Of a DNA stretch of 45,503 nucleotides, positions 1-8,648 are shown piece by piece. Where the stretch lies: assembly GCA_030066455.1 (NCBI GenBank), contig JASJBQ010000056.1:1-45503 (forward strand), given 5' to 3'. Position numbers and translations under genes: made by a program. Source of the stretch: Desulfobacterales bacterium (GTDB lineage Bacteria; Desulfobacterota; Desulfobacteria; Desulfobacterales; UBA5852). Numbering within the stretch: position 1 is the stretch's first letter; each line of letters starts with the position of its first letter. The notes beneath the pieces were generated by a model, which saw only the letters and a program-made list of their open reading frames with translations, ran no database searches and was not told the origin of the DNA.

Positions 1-1
1 G

Positions 2-556
2 GGGCTTTGTGCCCGCGTGGCCCCGCTGCCGGTCTGGTCGCAAGCCCGCCTTCTGGATGCGGTGGCAACGGCATCCCGGCCGCCGTTCTGGATTTTGCTC
101 GACAATCTCCAGGACCCGCATAACCTGGGTGCGATCGTGCGCACGGCCTACTGTGCCGGGGCCGACGGCGTGGTGATTCCCCGCGACCGGGCGGTGCCGC
201 CGCTGCCCTCGGTTTCCAAAGCCTCGGCCGGCGCGCTGGAGCATCTTCCCGTGGTCCGGGTGACCAATCTGGTCCATCTGATCCGTCAACTCAAGAAAGA
301 GGGCCTCTGGGTGGCGGGTCTCGATGCCCGGGCGGACCGTCAGGTGTTCGCGACCCCGCTTGACGGTCCGTTGGCCCTGGTGATCGGCGGCGAAAGCCGC
401 GGATTGCGCCGCCTGGTCAAATCCCATTGCGATTTGCGCGTGGCGATCCCCCAGGCCCGAGCCTTCGACTCGCTCAATGCCTCGGTGGCCGCGGCGCTTG
501 CCATCTATGAAATCTACCGGCAGCGTCTGCACGCATCGGGCGCAAACGATGCTTAG
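2..556 (+). CDS. rlmB: SpoU-family rRNA 2'-O-methyltransferase, 5'-truncated (RlmB-like)
   Basis: This is the C-terminal part of a TrmH/SpoU (SPOUT) methyltransferase, which transfers a methyl group from S-adenosylmethionine to a ribose 2'-OH in RNA. The frame is open to the left edge of the window, so the true start lies outside; the GTG at 17 is only the first in-frame start-like codon. All three SpoU motifs are visible: NLQDPHNLGAIVRTA (motif 1), LALVIGGESRGL (motif 2) and IPQARAFDSLNASVAAA (motif 3). They form the trefoil-knot cofactor site. RlmB, which modifies G2251 of 23S rRNA, is the closest match by motif spelling, but other SpoU members such as TrmH look alike in this domain. About 110 bases of non-coding DNA separate it from comF. 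Confidence 0.85.
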   Translation, partial: GLCARVAPLPVWSQARLLDAVATASRPPFWILLDNLQDPHNLGAIVRTAYCAGADGVVIPRDRAVPPLPSVSKASAGALEHLPVVRVTNLVHLIRQLKKEGLWVAGLDARADRQVFATPLDGPLALVIGGESRGLRRLVKSHCDLRVAIPQARAFDSLNASVAAALAIYEIYRQRLHASGANDA

Positions 557-667
557 AATAACAATGGCCGCAATTAGCGACGAGGACGCCGATGAACCCA
601 AACGCGCATGATCAAACCCGCAGCGACCCACGGCCGCCGCGCCTGACAGGGGGCGAAGGTCAGCGGC

Positions 668-1495
668 GTGCGCGCTGAACATCCACCTGCCGCCGTCGGT
701 GGTTGGCGTCGTTTTTGGAAGGCGCTGGCCGCGGTTGTTTTTCCAGACCGCTGTGCGTGCTGCGGGTCATTCTGGGACCCGCCGTGCATCGGCGTTGACG
801 AGGCCGTGGATGGCGACGACGTGTTCGATCCCATCCGCTGCCATTTGTGTCCGGCTTGCCTGGAGGACTGCCGCGCGGTAGGGCCACCCATGTGCTCACG
901 CTGCGGGCTGATGTTTCCAAGCCGTCGCGGCGACGACCACCGCTGCAGCGACTGCCTGCTACGGCCGGGGCCCTACGGCATGGCCCGGGCCGTCGGCGAA
1001 TACGCCGGAGGGCTGATGGACCTCGTGCACCGGCTCAAATATCAAGGGCAGTTGGCCTTGGTCCCGCCGCTGGGACGCATGCTCGGGCAGGCCTATCGGT
1101 GCTATTGGGGTGAGTGCCCTGCGGATTGGGCGATTCCGATTCCGCTGCATCCGCGGCGTCTGCGCCGTCGCGGGTTCAATCAGGCCGACCTGCTGTTGCG
1201 ATCCTGGCTAAAAACCGCAGCAGCAGCGGGTCAGCCGGCGCCCCCACACGGGGGACACATCCTGCAGCGCACCCGGGCGACGGCGCCCCAGACGGGACTG
1301 CGGCGACCCGAGCGCCGGCGTAATATCCGCGGTGCCTTCAAGGTGGTCGCCCACGAGGAAATTCAAAACAGGCGCCTGCTCTTGGTGGATGATGTGTTCA
1401 CCACGGGCGCCACGGTCGAGGAGGCCGCACGTGTGCTGCGCTCCGCCGGAGCCGCGTCGGTGGATGTTCTGACGCTGGCGCGCACACCGCGGTAG
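668..1495 (+). CDS. comF: ComF-family phosphoribosyltransferase-like protein
   Basis: The 275-residue protein has the ComF layout. An N-terminal double CxxC zinc-finger region (CACCG, then CxxC and CSRCG/CSDC pairs, residues about 28-97) is followed by a phosphoribosyltransferase fold ending in the PRPP-binding loop LLLVDDVFTTGAT. In naturally competent bacteria ComF acts in the cytosol during DNA uptake, but it is widespread outside them and its substrate is not settled. The GTG start at 668 is the only usable one, because an in-frame TGA lies at 644 and a weak AAGG precedes the codon. It is followed after about 50 bases by rfaE2 on the same strand. Confidence 0.88.
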   Translation: MRAEHPPAAVGGWRRFWKALAAVVFPDRCACCGSFWDPPCIGVDEAVDGDDVFDPIRCHLCPACLEDCRAVGPPMCSRCGLMFPSRRGDDHRCSDCLLRPGPYGMARAVGEYAGGLMDLVHRLKYQGQLALVPPLGRMLGQAYRCYWGECPADWAIPIPLHPRRLRRRGFNQADLLLRSWLKTAAAAGQPAPPHGGHILQRTRATAPQTGLRRPERRRNIRGAFKVVAHEEIQNRRLLLVDDVFTTGATVEEAARVLRSAGAASVDVLTLARTPR

Positions 1496-1547
1496 CCGGG
1501 CCGTATCATCGACGAACGCCGGATAGGCGATCATTGGAGCGTATCGC

Positions 1548-2063
1548 ATGAGCGTATCCCCGTGCAGGACCAAGCTGCTGACGCGCACCGAGGCCGTCGA
1601 TCGGGCCGCGGACTGCCGCCGGCAGGGGAAAACCGTGGTTTTTACCAATGGCTGCTTCGACATTCTGCATGCGGGGCATGTCCACTATCTTCAAGCGGCA
1701 CGGGCGGCCGGCGATGCCCTGTTCGTGGGCCTCAACAGCGATGCCTCCGTGCGGACCATCAAGGATGCCGGGCGGCCGCTCAACCCAGAGGCCGACCGCG
1801 CGAGCGTCCTGGCGGCGCTGGACTGCGTGGACGTGGTGACCTTTTTCGATGCACCCGATCCACTGGACCTGATTACCGCCGTGGCGCCGGATGTTTTGGT
1901 CAAAGGCGCCGATTGGGCCGAGGCGGACATCGTCGGGGCCGACGGCGTCAAGACCCGCGGCGGGCGTGTGCTGCGCATCGATTTGCTCCCGGAGCGCTCG
2001 ACCACGATCCTCATTCGCCGTATCCTCGATCGTTATGGCGCCCAGGAGGGGGCGATCGCATGA
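1548..2063 (+). CDS. rfaE2: D-glycero-beta-D-manno-heptose 1-phosphate adenylyltransferase
   Basis: A stand-alone nucleotidyltransferase domain of 171 residues, equivalent to the C-terminal half of E. coli HldE. It converts heptose-1-phosphate plus ATP to ADP-heptose for the lipopolysaccharide core. The cytidylyltransferase signature FTNGCFDILHAGHVHYL (residues about 33-49) supplies the HxGH nucleotide-binding motif, and KTRGG plus the STTILIRRI end are typical of RfaE2. The ATG at 1548 follows GGAG with good spacing. Its stop overlaps the next gene's start as ATGA, so the two are translationally coupled. The split form, with the kinase elsewhere, is common in many phyla. Confidence 0.93.
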   Translation: MSVSPCRTKLLTRTEAVDRAADCRRQGKTVVFTNGCFDILHAGHVHYLQAARAAGDALFVGLNSDASVRTIKDAGRPLNPEADRASVLAALDCVDVVTFFDAPDPLDLITAVAPDVLVKGADWAEADIVGADGVKTRGGRVLRIDLLPERSTTILIRRILDRYGAQEGAIA

Positions 2064-2917
2064 AGACACGATCTTCCGGGGCCGATGACGGTCCGCGTGC
2101 GGCAGGCGGCAGGGCGGCGTCCGGCGCGCCGCGTCGGGCCGCGGGGCTGATTTCACTGCAGCGCGGTGATCTGCCGCTGCTGGTCTTTGCCCACCTGGCG
2201 GCGCAGGAGGGTTTGGTCCACGCCCTCACCACACGGGAGGGAGGGGTGAGCCAGCCGCCGCACCAGAGCCTGAATCTTGCACGTACCGGAGACGATGCGC
2301 CCGAGGCGGTGGCTGAAAACCGTCGGCGGTTGCAGCACGCACTATCGCCGGGGCGCCTCATTTTCAGTCGCCAGGTTCACGGCACCGATGTCGCCGCCAT
2401 CCGCGCGCCCGTCGAAGACGGAGATTTCCCCGTGGTCGCGACGGCGGATGCCATGGTGACCGACCGCCCCGGGCTTCTGCTGACGGTTCTTGTGGCCGAC
2501 TGCCAGGCCGTAATGCTGTTCGACCCCCGGCGCCGGGTGGTGGCCAATGTGCATTCCGGCTGGCGCGGCAGCATCGCCAACGTGATCGGGGCCACGGTGG
2601 CGGTCATGCACCGGTCGTTCGGATGCCGCCCGTCCGACATCCTGGCCGGCATCGGCCCCTCGCTGGGGCCCTGCTGTGCCGAATTCAGGAACTACCGCCG
2701 CGAAATCCCACAGCCGATCTGGCCATACCGGGTTTCGCAACACCATTTCGACTTCTGGAAGCTGAGCCGCGACCAGTTGACGGCCGCCGGGCTTCGCACG
2801 GAGCGGATCGTTTTGGCCCAAATCTGCACGCAGTGTCACCCGGAGCGCTTTTATTCCTACCGGTCCGGCGACAGGACCGGGCGCTGCGCGGCGGCGATCG
2901 GCATGCCATCTGGCTGA
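2060..2917 (+). CDS. pgeF: Peptidoglycan editing factor / purine nucleoside phosphorylase (YfiH/PgeF family)
   Basis: A 285-residue YfiH/DUF152 protein. Members phosphorolyse or deaminate purine nucleosides, and in E. coli the protein prevents misincorporation into peptidoglycan precursors. Metal-binding signatures are present: FSRQVHGTDVA, the cysteine-containing TVLVADCQAVML, VHSGWRGSIANV and a later IGPSLGPCC. The ATG at 2060 is chosen because it overlaps the rfaE2 stop (ATGA) and because the family signature starts about 25 residues further on. The frame is open further upstream but only as a shadow of rfaE2. The first 40 residues are Arg/Ala/Gly rich and probably disordered. Confidence 0.9.
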   Translation: MKTRSSGADDGPRAAGGRAASGAPRRAAGLISLQRGDLPLLVFAHLAAQEGLVHALTTREGGVSQPPHQSLNLARTGDDAPEAVAENRRRLQHALSPGRLIFSRQVHGTDVAAIRAPVEDGDFPVVATADAMVTDRPGLLLTVLVADCQAVMLFDPRRRVVANVHSGWRGSIANVIGATVAVMHRSFGCRPSDILAGIGPSLGPCCAEFRNYRREIPQPIWPYRVSQHHFDFWKLSRDQLTAAGLRTERIVLAQICTQCHPERFYSYRSGDRTGRCAAAIGMPSG

Positions 2918-3013
2918 AAGACAAGGCCCGGCCGCGCCGTCATGGCTTCGCGAGCCCCGGGTTTGCGCACCCGGGCGGTATCGATGCGGCAGGGCCGGTA
3001 AGGAGACACAACC

Positions 3014-3802
3014 ATGATTCAACAGACCATGGCCACGGTTGTCACGCACGAATCGATGGGCGCCGGGTATCGCCGCATGACCCTGTCGTGCCCAGTCGAT
3101 CTGCACACCGCCCGGCCCGGGCAGTTCGTCATGCTGGGCACCCCCGGCGGTCAATTGCTGCGGCGGCCGTTCTCAATCCACCGCCTGGCCGCCGGCGGCG
3201 AGGGGCGGACCGACATCGCCATCCTCTATAAGATCGTGGGGCGTGGCACGGAGGCCCTCTCGCATCTGGCGCCGGGGGCCCGGGTGGATTTCCTGGGCCC
3301 CTTGGGGCAGGGATTCCGCGTCCGGAATGGATACCGGCGCATATTCATCGCCGCCGGGGGCATCGGCGTGGCACCCATGCTGTTTCTGGTCGAGCATCTG
3401 GCACCGATCGATGATCCAGCCGCCTGCGAAATCTTCCTGGGCGGGCGCAGCCGGGCGGACCTTTTGTGTTTGGAGGATTTTGACCGCTTGGGTGTGCAGG
3501 TGCATCGCACCACGGACGATGGCAGCGACGGCGCCCAGTGCTTTCTGACCCACCCACTGGAAGCGGCGGCTCTGAAACGGCCACCGGACGTGATCTATGC
3601 CTGCGGCCCCATGGACATGCTGAGCTGCGTGGCCGGTATCGCCGCGCGTCTTGAAATACCCTGCCAGGTGTCGATCGAGTCGGCCATGGCCTGCGGGTTG
3701 GGCGCCTGTCTGGGATGCGCCGTCGCCGGGCGCTCGCAGGAGGGTTATCTGCATGTCTGCAAAGACGGGCCGGTGTTCGATGCCGCACAGCTGCAATGGT
3801 AG
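3014..3802 (+). CDS. pyrK: Dihydroorotate dehydrogenase electron-transfer subunit (PyrK-like)
   Basis: A 262-residue ferredoxin-reductase-like flavoprotein. PyrK carries electrons from the PyrD flavin to NAD+ in pyrimidine synthesis. The FAD motif RRPFSIH sits near residue 55, the NAD-binding GGIGVAPM near residue 117, and a C-terminal [2Fe-2S] set follows the PyrK spacing: Cys227, Cys232, Cys235 and Cys249. The ATG at 3014 follows AAGGAG at good spacing. No pyrD adjoins it; the next gene belongs to the ATP synthase F0 operon. A related NADH-dependent oxidoreductase subunit remains possible, but the cysteine spacing favours PyrK. Confidence 0.85.
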   Translation: MIQQTMATVVTHESMGAGYRRMTLSCPVDLHTARPGQFVMLGTPGGQLLRRPFSIHRLAAGGEGRTDIAILYKIVGRGTEALSHLAPGARVDFLGPLGQGFRVRNGYRRIFIAAGGIGVAPMLFLVEHLAPIDDPAACEIFLGGRSRADLLCLEDFDRLGVQVHRTTDDGSDGAQCFLTHPLEAAALKRPPDVIYACGPMDMLSCVAGIAARLEIPCQVSIESAMACGLGACLGCAVAGRSQEGYLHVCKDGPVFDAAQLQW

Positions 3803-3820
3803 CAGCCGCGCCAATTATCG

Positions 3821-3848
3821 TTGACTTCGCCAGAGGCCCATGTTAGAT
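3821..3848 (+). promoter_or_regulatory. Candidate promoter of the F0 operon
   Basis: TTGACT at 3821-3826 and TTAGAT at 3843-3848 are separated by 16 bases, just after the pyrK stop and before atpZ. The -35 is good and the -10 is poor, so this is a modest sigma-70-type match. Confidence 0.35.
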
Positions 3849-3907
3849 GCTCTTGACTTGATCCGACCGTTCCACGGGACGGGGTGTTTTTTGAGATATC
3901 CCTGCAC

Positions 3908-4126
3908 ATGAAAAGAGAGACCCGACGGGCCTGGAGAGACTTTGCCTATTACAGCAGCCTGGGGTTTCAGATCGCCCTGTCGATATTCATCGGGCTGTTT
4001 GCAGGCATCTATCTCGATCGGCGTTTCGACACGACCCCCTGGATCACCCTGGTGGGACTGGGTATGGGGATTGCCGCCGCCTTTCGCAACATCGGGCTTG
4101 CCATCAAAAAAAGTCGGCGACTCTGA
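3908..4126 (+). CDS. atpZ: AtpZ/AtpI-family F0 assembly protein
   Basis: A 72-residue protein with two predicted membrane helices: a segment around GFQIALSIFIGLFAGIYL and a second around ITLVGLGMGIAAAFRNIG. The motif LDRRFDTTPWITLVG is typical of the AtpZ family, which accompanies AtpI and is linked to c-ring assembly or Mg2+ handling. The ATG at 3908 is preferred because the Lys/Arg-rich start KRETRRAWRDFAYYSSLG matches family N-termini; a GTG at 3884 would add eight residues. It is the first gene of an F0 cluster and is followed after 39 bases by a second small membrane protein. Confidence 0.82.
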   Translation: MKRETRRAWRDFAYYSSLGFQIALSIFIGLFAGIYLDRRFDTTPWITLVGLGMGIAAAFRNIGLAIKKSRRL

Positions 4127-4165
4127 GACATCCACACCATACGACGAGAGATTGAAAAGGCAGAT

Positions 4166-4552
4166 TTGAACGCACAGGCGCGAATACTCCGTTTCGTCAC
4201 GCAATCCAACTGGATACTGCTTTTCGTCACCACCACCGCCGGCCTGGTGTGGGCGCATGTCAGCTTCGCTCTGGGCATCGCCGCCGGCGGTTTGATCGTC
4301 ACCATCAACTTTCATCTGCTCGCGCGCACCCTGAAAAAATCCCTGCGCCCGCCCCATCTCGCCTCGCACCACAGCATCATCGCCAAATATTATCTGCGTT
4401 TCATCGCCAGCGGCGTCATCATTTTTCTACTGATTGCCGGACACGGCGTTGATCCGCTTGGCCTGTTCATCGGACTTTCGGTCGTGGTCGCCAGCATCTT
4501 CACCGCTACGGCCCTGGAATTCTCAAAACTCATTTTCAAGGAGGCGGTTTAA
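4166..4552 (+). CDS. atpI: ATP synthase subunit I (AtpI)
   Basis: A 128-residue hydrophobic protein with about four membrane spans, of the ATP-synt_I type. AtpI helps assemble the c-ring of F-type ATP synthase in the inner membrane. The TTG start at 4166 is supported by AAAAGG five bases upstream; there is no better ATG. The position directly before atpB (two bases between the stop and the next ATG) and after atpZ identifies it as much as its sequence does, since the family is poorly conserved. Confidence 0.75.
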   Translation: MNAQARILRFVTQSNWILLFVTTTAGLVWAHVSFALGIAAGGLIVTINFHLLARTLKKSLRPPHLASHHSIIAKYYLRFIASGVIIFLLIAGHGVDPLGLFIGLSVVVASIFTATALEFSKLIFKEAV

Positions 4553-4554
4553 GG

Positions 4555-5250
4555 ATGGAACACCCGTGGATGTTTCTGGTTAAATTTTGTGAACTGCTCG
4601 GGCCCGGGCCGGCTCATTTTGCTCACGCCAATCCCCACGTGCTCTATGCCTGGCTGGTCATGCTCTTCCTTGTGGTCTGCGGTGCCCTGGGCGCCAAGGG
4701 CGTCAGCATGATCCCCGGAAAAGCCCAGAATTTCTTCGAGGTGGTCATCTCCGGCATTGAGGAGTTCATGGTCGACATCGCCGGTGACGAGGCCCGCTGG
4801 TTCTTCCCCCTGGTGGCCACGATTTTTATTTTCATCTTCATCAGCAACCTGGCCGGGATGGTGCCCACCTTCTTTCCGCCCACGGCGAACATCAACACGA
4901 CCCTGGGGTGCGCCCTGGTGGTGTTCTTCTTCACGCATTTCATCGGGATCAAATACCACGGCGTGCACTACTATAAGCATTTTCTCGGACCGGTCTGGTG
5001 GATGATTCCGATCATGTTGCCGATCGAGATCATCGGACACCTGGCACGGGTGCTCTCGCTGACCTTCCGTCTGTTCGGCAACATGATGGGGCACGAACTG
5101 GTGCTGACGATTCTGTTCCTGCTGGCCGGCGCGTTTTTTGCGCCCCTGCCGATCATGGTGCTGGGGGTCTTCGTGGCCTTGGTGCAGGCCTTCGTGTTCT
5201 TTCTGCTGTCGGTCATGTATTTCCAGGGCTCGATGGAACACGCCCATTAG
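4555..5250 (+). CDS. atpB: F0F1 ATP synthase subunit a
   Basis: A 231-residue polytopic membrane protein that forms the ion half-channels beside the c-ring. The essential stator arginine lies in LARVLSLTFRLFGNMMGHE, and the last helix carries LVQAFVFFLLSVMYF with the expected Gln. AAGGAGG at 4538-4544 precedes the ATG with ten bases of spacing. It follows atpI almost without a gap and is followed by atpE after 113 bases. No b, delta or F1 subunit gene occurs in the window, so F1 must be encoded elsewhere. Confidence 0.96.
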   Translation: MEHPWMFLVKFCELLGPGPAHFAHANPHVLYAWLVMLFLVVCGALGAKGVSMIPGKAQNFFEVVISGIEEFMVDIAGDEARWFFPLVATIFIFIFISNLAGMVPTFFPPTANINTTLGCALVVFFFTHFIGIKYHGVHYYKHFLGPVWWMIPIMLPIEIIGHLARVLSLTFRLFGNMMGHELVLTILFLLAGAFFAPLPIMVLGVFVALVQAFVFFLLSVMYFQGSMEHAH

Positions 5251-5363
5251 AATATCATCGCCCGTTGGTCCGGGACCAAGGGGCGCCAACGATTTGATAG
5301 TGCCTGTCATGGGGCAATGGAAGAAGCCTAAACCATCATTTCAATCAAGGAGGAATCGTAGGT

Positions 5364-5642
5364 ATGGAAGCTGAAGCTCTGAAGTTTTTTGTCGCTTGTG
5401 TCACGGCCGCTGGTTTTGGTATTGCAATCGCCGCTTTCGGTTGCGGCATCGGGCAGGGTATTGGCCTCAAGTCGGCCGTCGAGGGTGTTGCCCGCAATCC
5501 GGAGTCCTCCGGTAAAGTGACCGTTACCATGCTGATCGGCCTGGCCATGATCGAATCACTGTGTATCTACGCGCTCGTTATTTCGCTGATTCTGATCTAT
5601 GCCACCCCGATGGCCGGAATTGTCGAGGGACTCCTCAAGTAG
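5364..5642 (+). CDS. atpE: F0F1 ATP synthase subunit c
   Basis: A 92-residue hairpin of two membrane helices joined by the polar loop ARNPESSGK; it makes the rotating c-ring. The ion-binding carboxylate is Glu64 in GLAMIESLCIYALV. Gln31 (GIGQG), Ser65 and Tyr69 are also present, the positions that line the Na+ site of known Na+-type rings. The extra Thr after that Ser is Leu here, so proton or sodium coupling cannot be decided by reading. A strong AGGAGG-type site precedes the ATG. A terminator follows 24 bases after the stop, so this ends the F0 operon. Confidence 0.96.
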   Translation: MEAEALKFFVACVTAAGFGIAIAAFGCGIGQGIGLKSAVEGVARNPESSGKVTVTMLIGLAMIESLCIYALVISLILIYATPMAGIVEGLLK

Positions 5643-5665
5643 ATTATTCCGTCTTGTCGCAAAGC

Positions 5666-5706
5666 AACGGGCCCGGTCGATATCCCGACCGGGCCCGTTT
5701 CTTTTG
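5666..5706 (+). terminator. Rho-independent terminator of the F0 operon
   Basis: A perfect 14-base inverted repeat (5666-5679 with 5686-5699), GC-rich and with a 6-base loop, is followed by TCTTTT. It lies between the convergent atpE and uvrA stops. Confidence 0.9.
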
Positions 5707-5725
5707 GCGCCATCGATTCATCGCG

Positions 5726-8569
5726 TTACGCCGCCGGCGGTTCACCGGATATTTGTTCCAAGACGACCTTGAGGAAACGCCCCGTGTGCGATCCGGCGGT
5801 GCCGGCCACTTCTTCGGGCGTGCCCCGGGCGACGATCTTTCCTCCACCCGCGCCGCCCCCAGGACCGAGGTCGATAATATGATCGGCGGTCTTGATCACA
5901 TCCAGATTATGCTCGATGACGATGACCGTGTGGCCGTTGTCCACCAGGCGATGCAGGACCTCGAGCAACCGGTTGATGTCTTCGAAATGCAGTCCTGTCG
6001 TCGGTTCGTCCAGGATATAGACGGTCCGTGCGGAAGATTTACGCCCCAATTCCCGCGCCAGCTTGACCCTCTGGGACTCGCCGCCTGAGAGGGTCGTGGC
6101 CGCCTGGCCCAGTCCCACGTAGCCCAAGCCCACGTCGATCAGGGTCTCCAGTTTGGCGCGCAGTTTGGGCAGTCGTGCGAAGAAGGCGTTGGCCTGGTTG
6201 GCGGTCATGTCGAGGACCGCCTTGATGTTACGGCCGCGGTATCGGATTTCGAGCGTTTCGCGGTTGTAGCGCCGGCCCTGGCAGACGTCGCAAGTGACAT
6301 ACATATCCGGAAGAAAATGCATCTCGATTTTGATGATGCCGTCGCCGCGGCAGGTTTCGCATCGCCCGCCCTTGACGTTGAAGCTGAAACGGCCCGGTTT
6401 GTACCCTCGCGCGCGGGCTTCCGGGGTGCGCGCGAAGAGTTCCCGGATCAGGGCAAAAAGACCGGTATAGGTTGCGGGGTTGGAGCGCGGGGTGCGGCCA
6501 ATAGGGGCTTGATCGATGTAGAGCACGCGGTCGATATGTTCCATCCCCCTGACGGCATCATAGCGACCGGCCGGGATACCGGCGCGGTAGAGCTGCTGTG
6601 CAATGGCCGGATACAGGGTCTCCAGCACCAGGGAGGATTTGCCGGATCCGGATACACCGGTGATGCATATAAACTGCCCCAGGGGAAAGGAGACCGTGAG
6701 GTTATCGAGATTGTTCTGCCGGGCACCCTCGAGGGTAATGACCCGCGCGGATGCCGGGCGGTGGCCAGGTGGTCGCGGGATGTACCGGCGGCCGCTGAGA
6801 TAGTCGCCGGTCAGACTGTCCTTGGCATCGAGAAGTGCCTTCGGCGGGCCGGCAAATACCACTTCCCCGCCGTTCGCGCCGGCCCCAGGCCCCATGTCCA
6901 CCACATAATCGGCGGTGCGGATCGTTTCCGCGTCGTGTTCCACCACGAGGACCGTGTTGCCCAGATCGCGGATTTGCATCAGCGCGCGCAGCAGGCGCTG
7001 GTTGTCGCGGGGATGCAGCCCGATGCTGGGTTCATCCAGAACATAGAGCACACCGGTAAGCTTCGAGCCGATCTGGGTGGCCAGACGGATACGCTGGCTT
7101 TCGCCGCCCGAGAGGCTGGCAGCCGATCGCTCCAGGCTGATGTAGGGAAGCCCCACGTCCACGATGTAGGTCAGCCGGTTGATGACCTCGGTCAGTATTT
7201 TGGCGGCAATCTCGCCCTGATGACCTTCGAGTTCAAGCGTGCGGGCGTACTGGAGCGCCTCGACGGCGCTCAGCGCGCAGAACTCCGGCAGGCTGAGCGC
7301 GCCGACGCGAACGTGACGGGCCGGCGTGTTCAGACGGCTCCCGCTGCAACCCGTGCAGGGTTCGGAACGCATATACACTCTGAGTTCATCGCGGGTCCGG
7401 CCATCGCTGGCTTCATCCCAGCGGCGCTGCAAAAGGGGAACCAGTCCCTCGAAAGCGCGGGCGTCGCTCTGGCGGCGATCGTTGTCGAAAAAAAAGAAGG
7501 CGATGCGCTCGTCACCGCTGCCGTGCATCAGGACGTCTTTAAATGCGGGCGGTAGCGTATGGTAAGGCTGATGGACGTCCGTTCGGTAGTGGGCGGTCAG
7601 GGCTTCAAGAAATTCCATGAAGTGAACCGAGTGGCGGTGAGCCCAGGGTTTGACGGCCCCTTCCCGCAGGGACAATCCCGGGTTGGGCACGATGAGCTCA
7701 GGGGCGAAGGCCTCACGACGCCCGAGCCCATCGCAATCCGGACAGGCGCCATGGGGGGAATTAAAAGAGAAGCCGGCGGGTGTCAGCTCCGGCTGACCGA
7801 GACCGCACGAAGGGCAAACCGGATTTTCGCTGAAGGGCCTGCGCTCGCCATCAATGGTTTCGACGAGGGCTTCGCCGCCTGTCAGGGCCACGGCCAGCTC
7901 GAGGGAGTCCGCCAGACGGTTGCGTATCTTGGGCCGCACGATCAGGCGGTCGACCAGGACCTCAAGGTGCTCAAAAGGGCGTTTTTTCAGCTGCTCGTGG
8001 TCCTCGAGATCAACAATTTCATCATAATCGATGCGCACGCGGGCAAACCCATCACGACGCAGGCGCTTCAGCAGCTGCGCCCGTCCGGGCTTATCGTGCC
8101 TCAGCGGGGCAAACACCATCAGGCGCGTGCCTTCCGTCAAGTCCATCAAAGCGGCGATAAACTGATCGAGACTCTGGGACTGGATCGGTTCGTCGCACTG
8201 CGGACAATAGGCCACGCCCACACGGGCATAGAGAAGTCGCAGGTAATCGGCAATTTCCGTCAGCGTTCCGACGGTTGAGCGCGGGTTGCGGGCGGCGTTT
8301 TTCTGCTCGATGGCAATGGCCGGGGACAGTCCCTCGATCCACTCCACCCGAGGTTTGGGAAGTCGTTCCAGAAACTGGCGGGCGTAAGCCGAAAGCGATT
8401 CGACATAGCGGCGCTGCCCCTCGGCATAAAGGGTATCGAAGGCCAGGGTCGACTTGCCCGAGCCGGAAAGACCCGTGATCACGACCAACTGGTTGCGGGG
8501 CAAATCCAGATCGATGCCCTTGAGGTTGTGTTGCCGGGCGCCGCGAATTTTAATCCAGTTTGAGCGCAT
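5726..8569 (-). CDS. uvrA: Excinuclease ABC subunit A
   Basis: A 947-residue nucleotide-excision-repair ATPase that, with UvrB, scans DNA for bulky damage. It has two ABC modules. The first Walker A is GLSGSGKST (residues 33-41) and the second is GVSGSGKSS (near 640). Two LSGGESQR signatures are present, as are two CxxC zinc modules (CPSCG/CPDCDG and CETCRGDG/CDVCQGR). The ATG at 8569 is preferred over a TTG at 8605 because UvrA proteins begin close to the WIKIRGARQHNLK motif and the likely promoter leaves only a few bases before the TTG. It is transcribed alone, convergent with the F0 operon and divergent from the DnaA-like gene. Confidence 0.97.
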   Translation of the reverse strand: MRSNWIKIRGARQHNLKGIDLDLPRNQLVVITGLSGSGKSTLAFDTLYAEGQRRYVESLSAYARQFLERLPKPRVEWIEGLSPAIAIEQKNAARNPRSTVGTLTEIADYLRLLYARVGVAYCPQCDEPIQSQSLDQFIAALMDLTEGTRLMVFAPLRHDKPGRAQLLKRLRRDGFARVRIDYDEIVDLEDHEQLKKRPFEHLEVLVDRLIVRPKIRNRLADSLELAVALTGGEALVETIDGERRPFSENPVCPSCGLGQPELTPAGFSFNSPHGACPDCDGLGRREAFAPELIVPNPGLSLREGAVKPWAHRHSVHFMEFLEALTAHYRTDVHQPYHTLPPAFKDVLMHGSGDERIAFFFFDNDRRQSDARAFEGLVPLLQRRWDEASDGRTRDELRVYMRSEPCTGCSGSRLNTPARHVRVGALSLPEFCALSAVEALQYARTLELEGHQGEIAAKILTEVINRLTYIVDVGLPYISLERSAASLSGGESQRIRLATQIGSKLTGVLYVLDEPSIGLHPRDNQRLLRALMQIRDLGNTVLVVEHDAETIRTADYVVDMGPGAGANGGEVVFAGPPKALLDAKDSLTGDYLSGRRYIPRPPGHRPASARVITLEGARQNNLDNLTVSFPLGQFICITGVSGSGKSSLVLETLYPAIAQQLYRAGIPAGRYDAVRGMEHIDRVLYIDQAPIGRTPRSNPATYTGLFALIRELFARTPEARARGYKPGRFSFNVKGGRCETCRGDGIIKIEMHFLPDMYVTCDVCQGRRYNRETLEIRYRGRNIKAVLDMTANQANAFFARLPKLRAKLETLIDVGLGYVGLGQAATTLSGGESQRVKLARELGRKSSARTVYILDEPTTGLHFEDINRLLEVLHRLVDNGHTVIVIEHNLDVIKTADHIIDLGPGGGAGGGKIVARGTPEEVAGTAGSHTGRFLKVVLEQISGEPPAA

Positions 8570-8619
8570 TGAAATCCATGGCCGATCTCGGCGGCCGGTC
8601 GTCAATTGGTGCGGGCGAT

Positions 8620-8648
8620 ATTATAGAGGTCCGCAGCGATGAGATCAA
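8620..8648 (-). promoter_or_regulatory. Promoter of uvrA
   Basis: On the minus strand TTGATC (8648-8643) and a perfect TATAAT (8625-8620) are separated by 17 bases, placing the transcript start near 8613, about 44 bases before the uvrA ATG. Confidence 0.7.

Noticed and set aside
1562..2059. A longer start for pgeF inside rfaE2
   Set aside because: This 5' extension is an out-of-frame shadow of rfaE2. The ATG at 2060 overlaps the rfaE2 stop and fits the family length.
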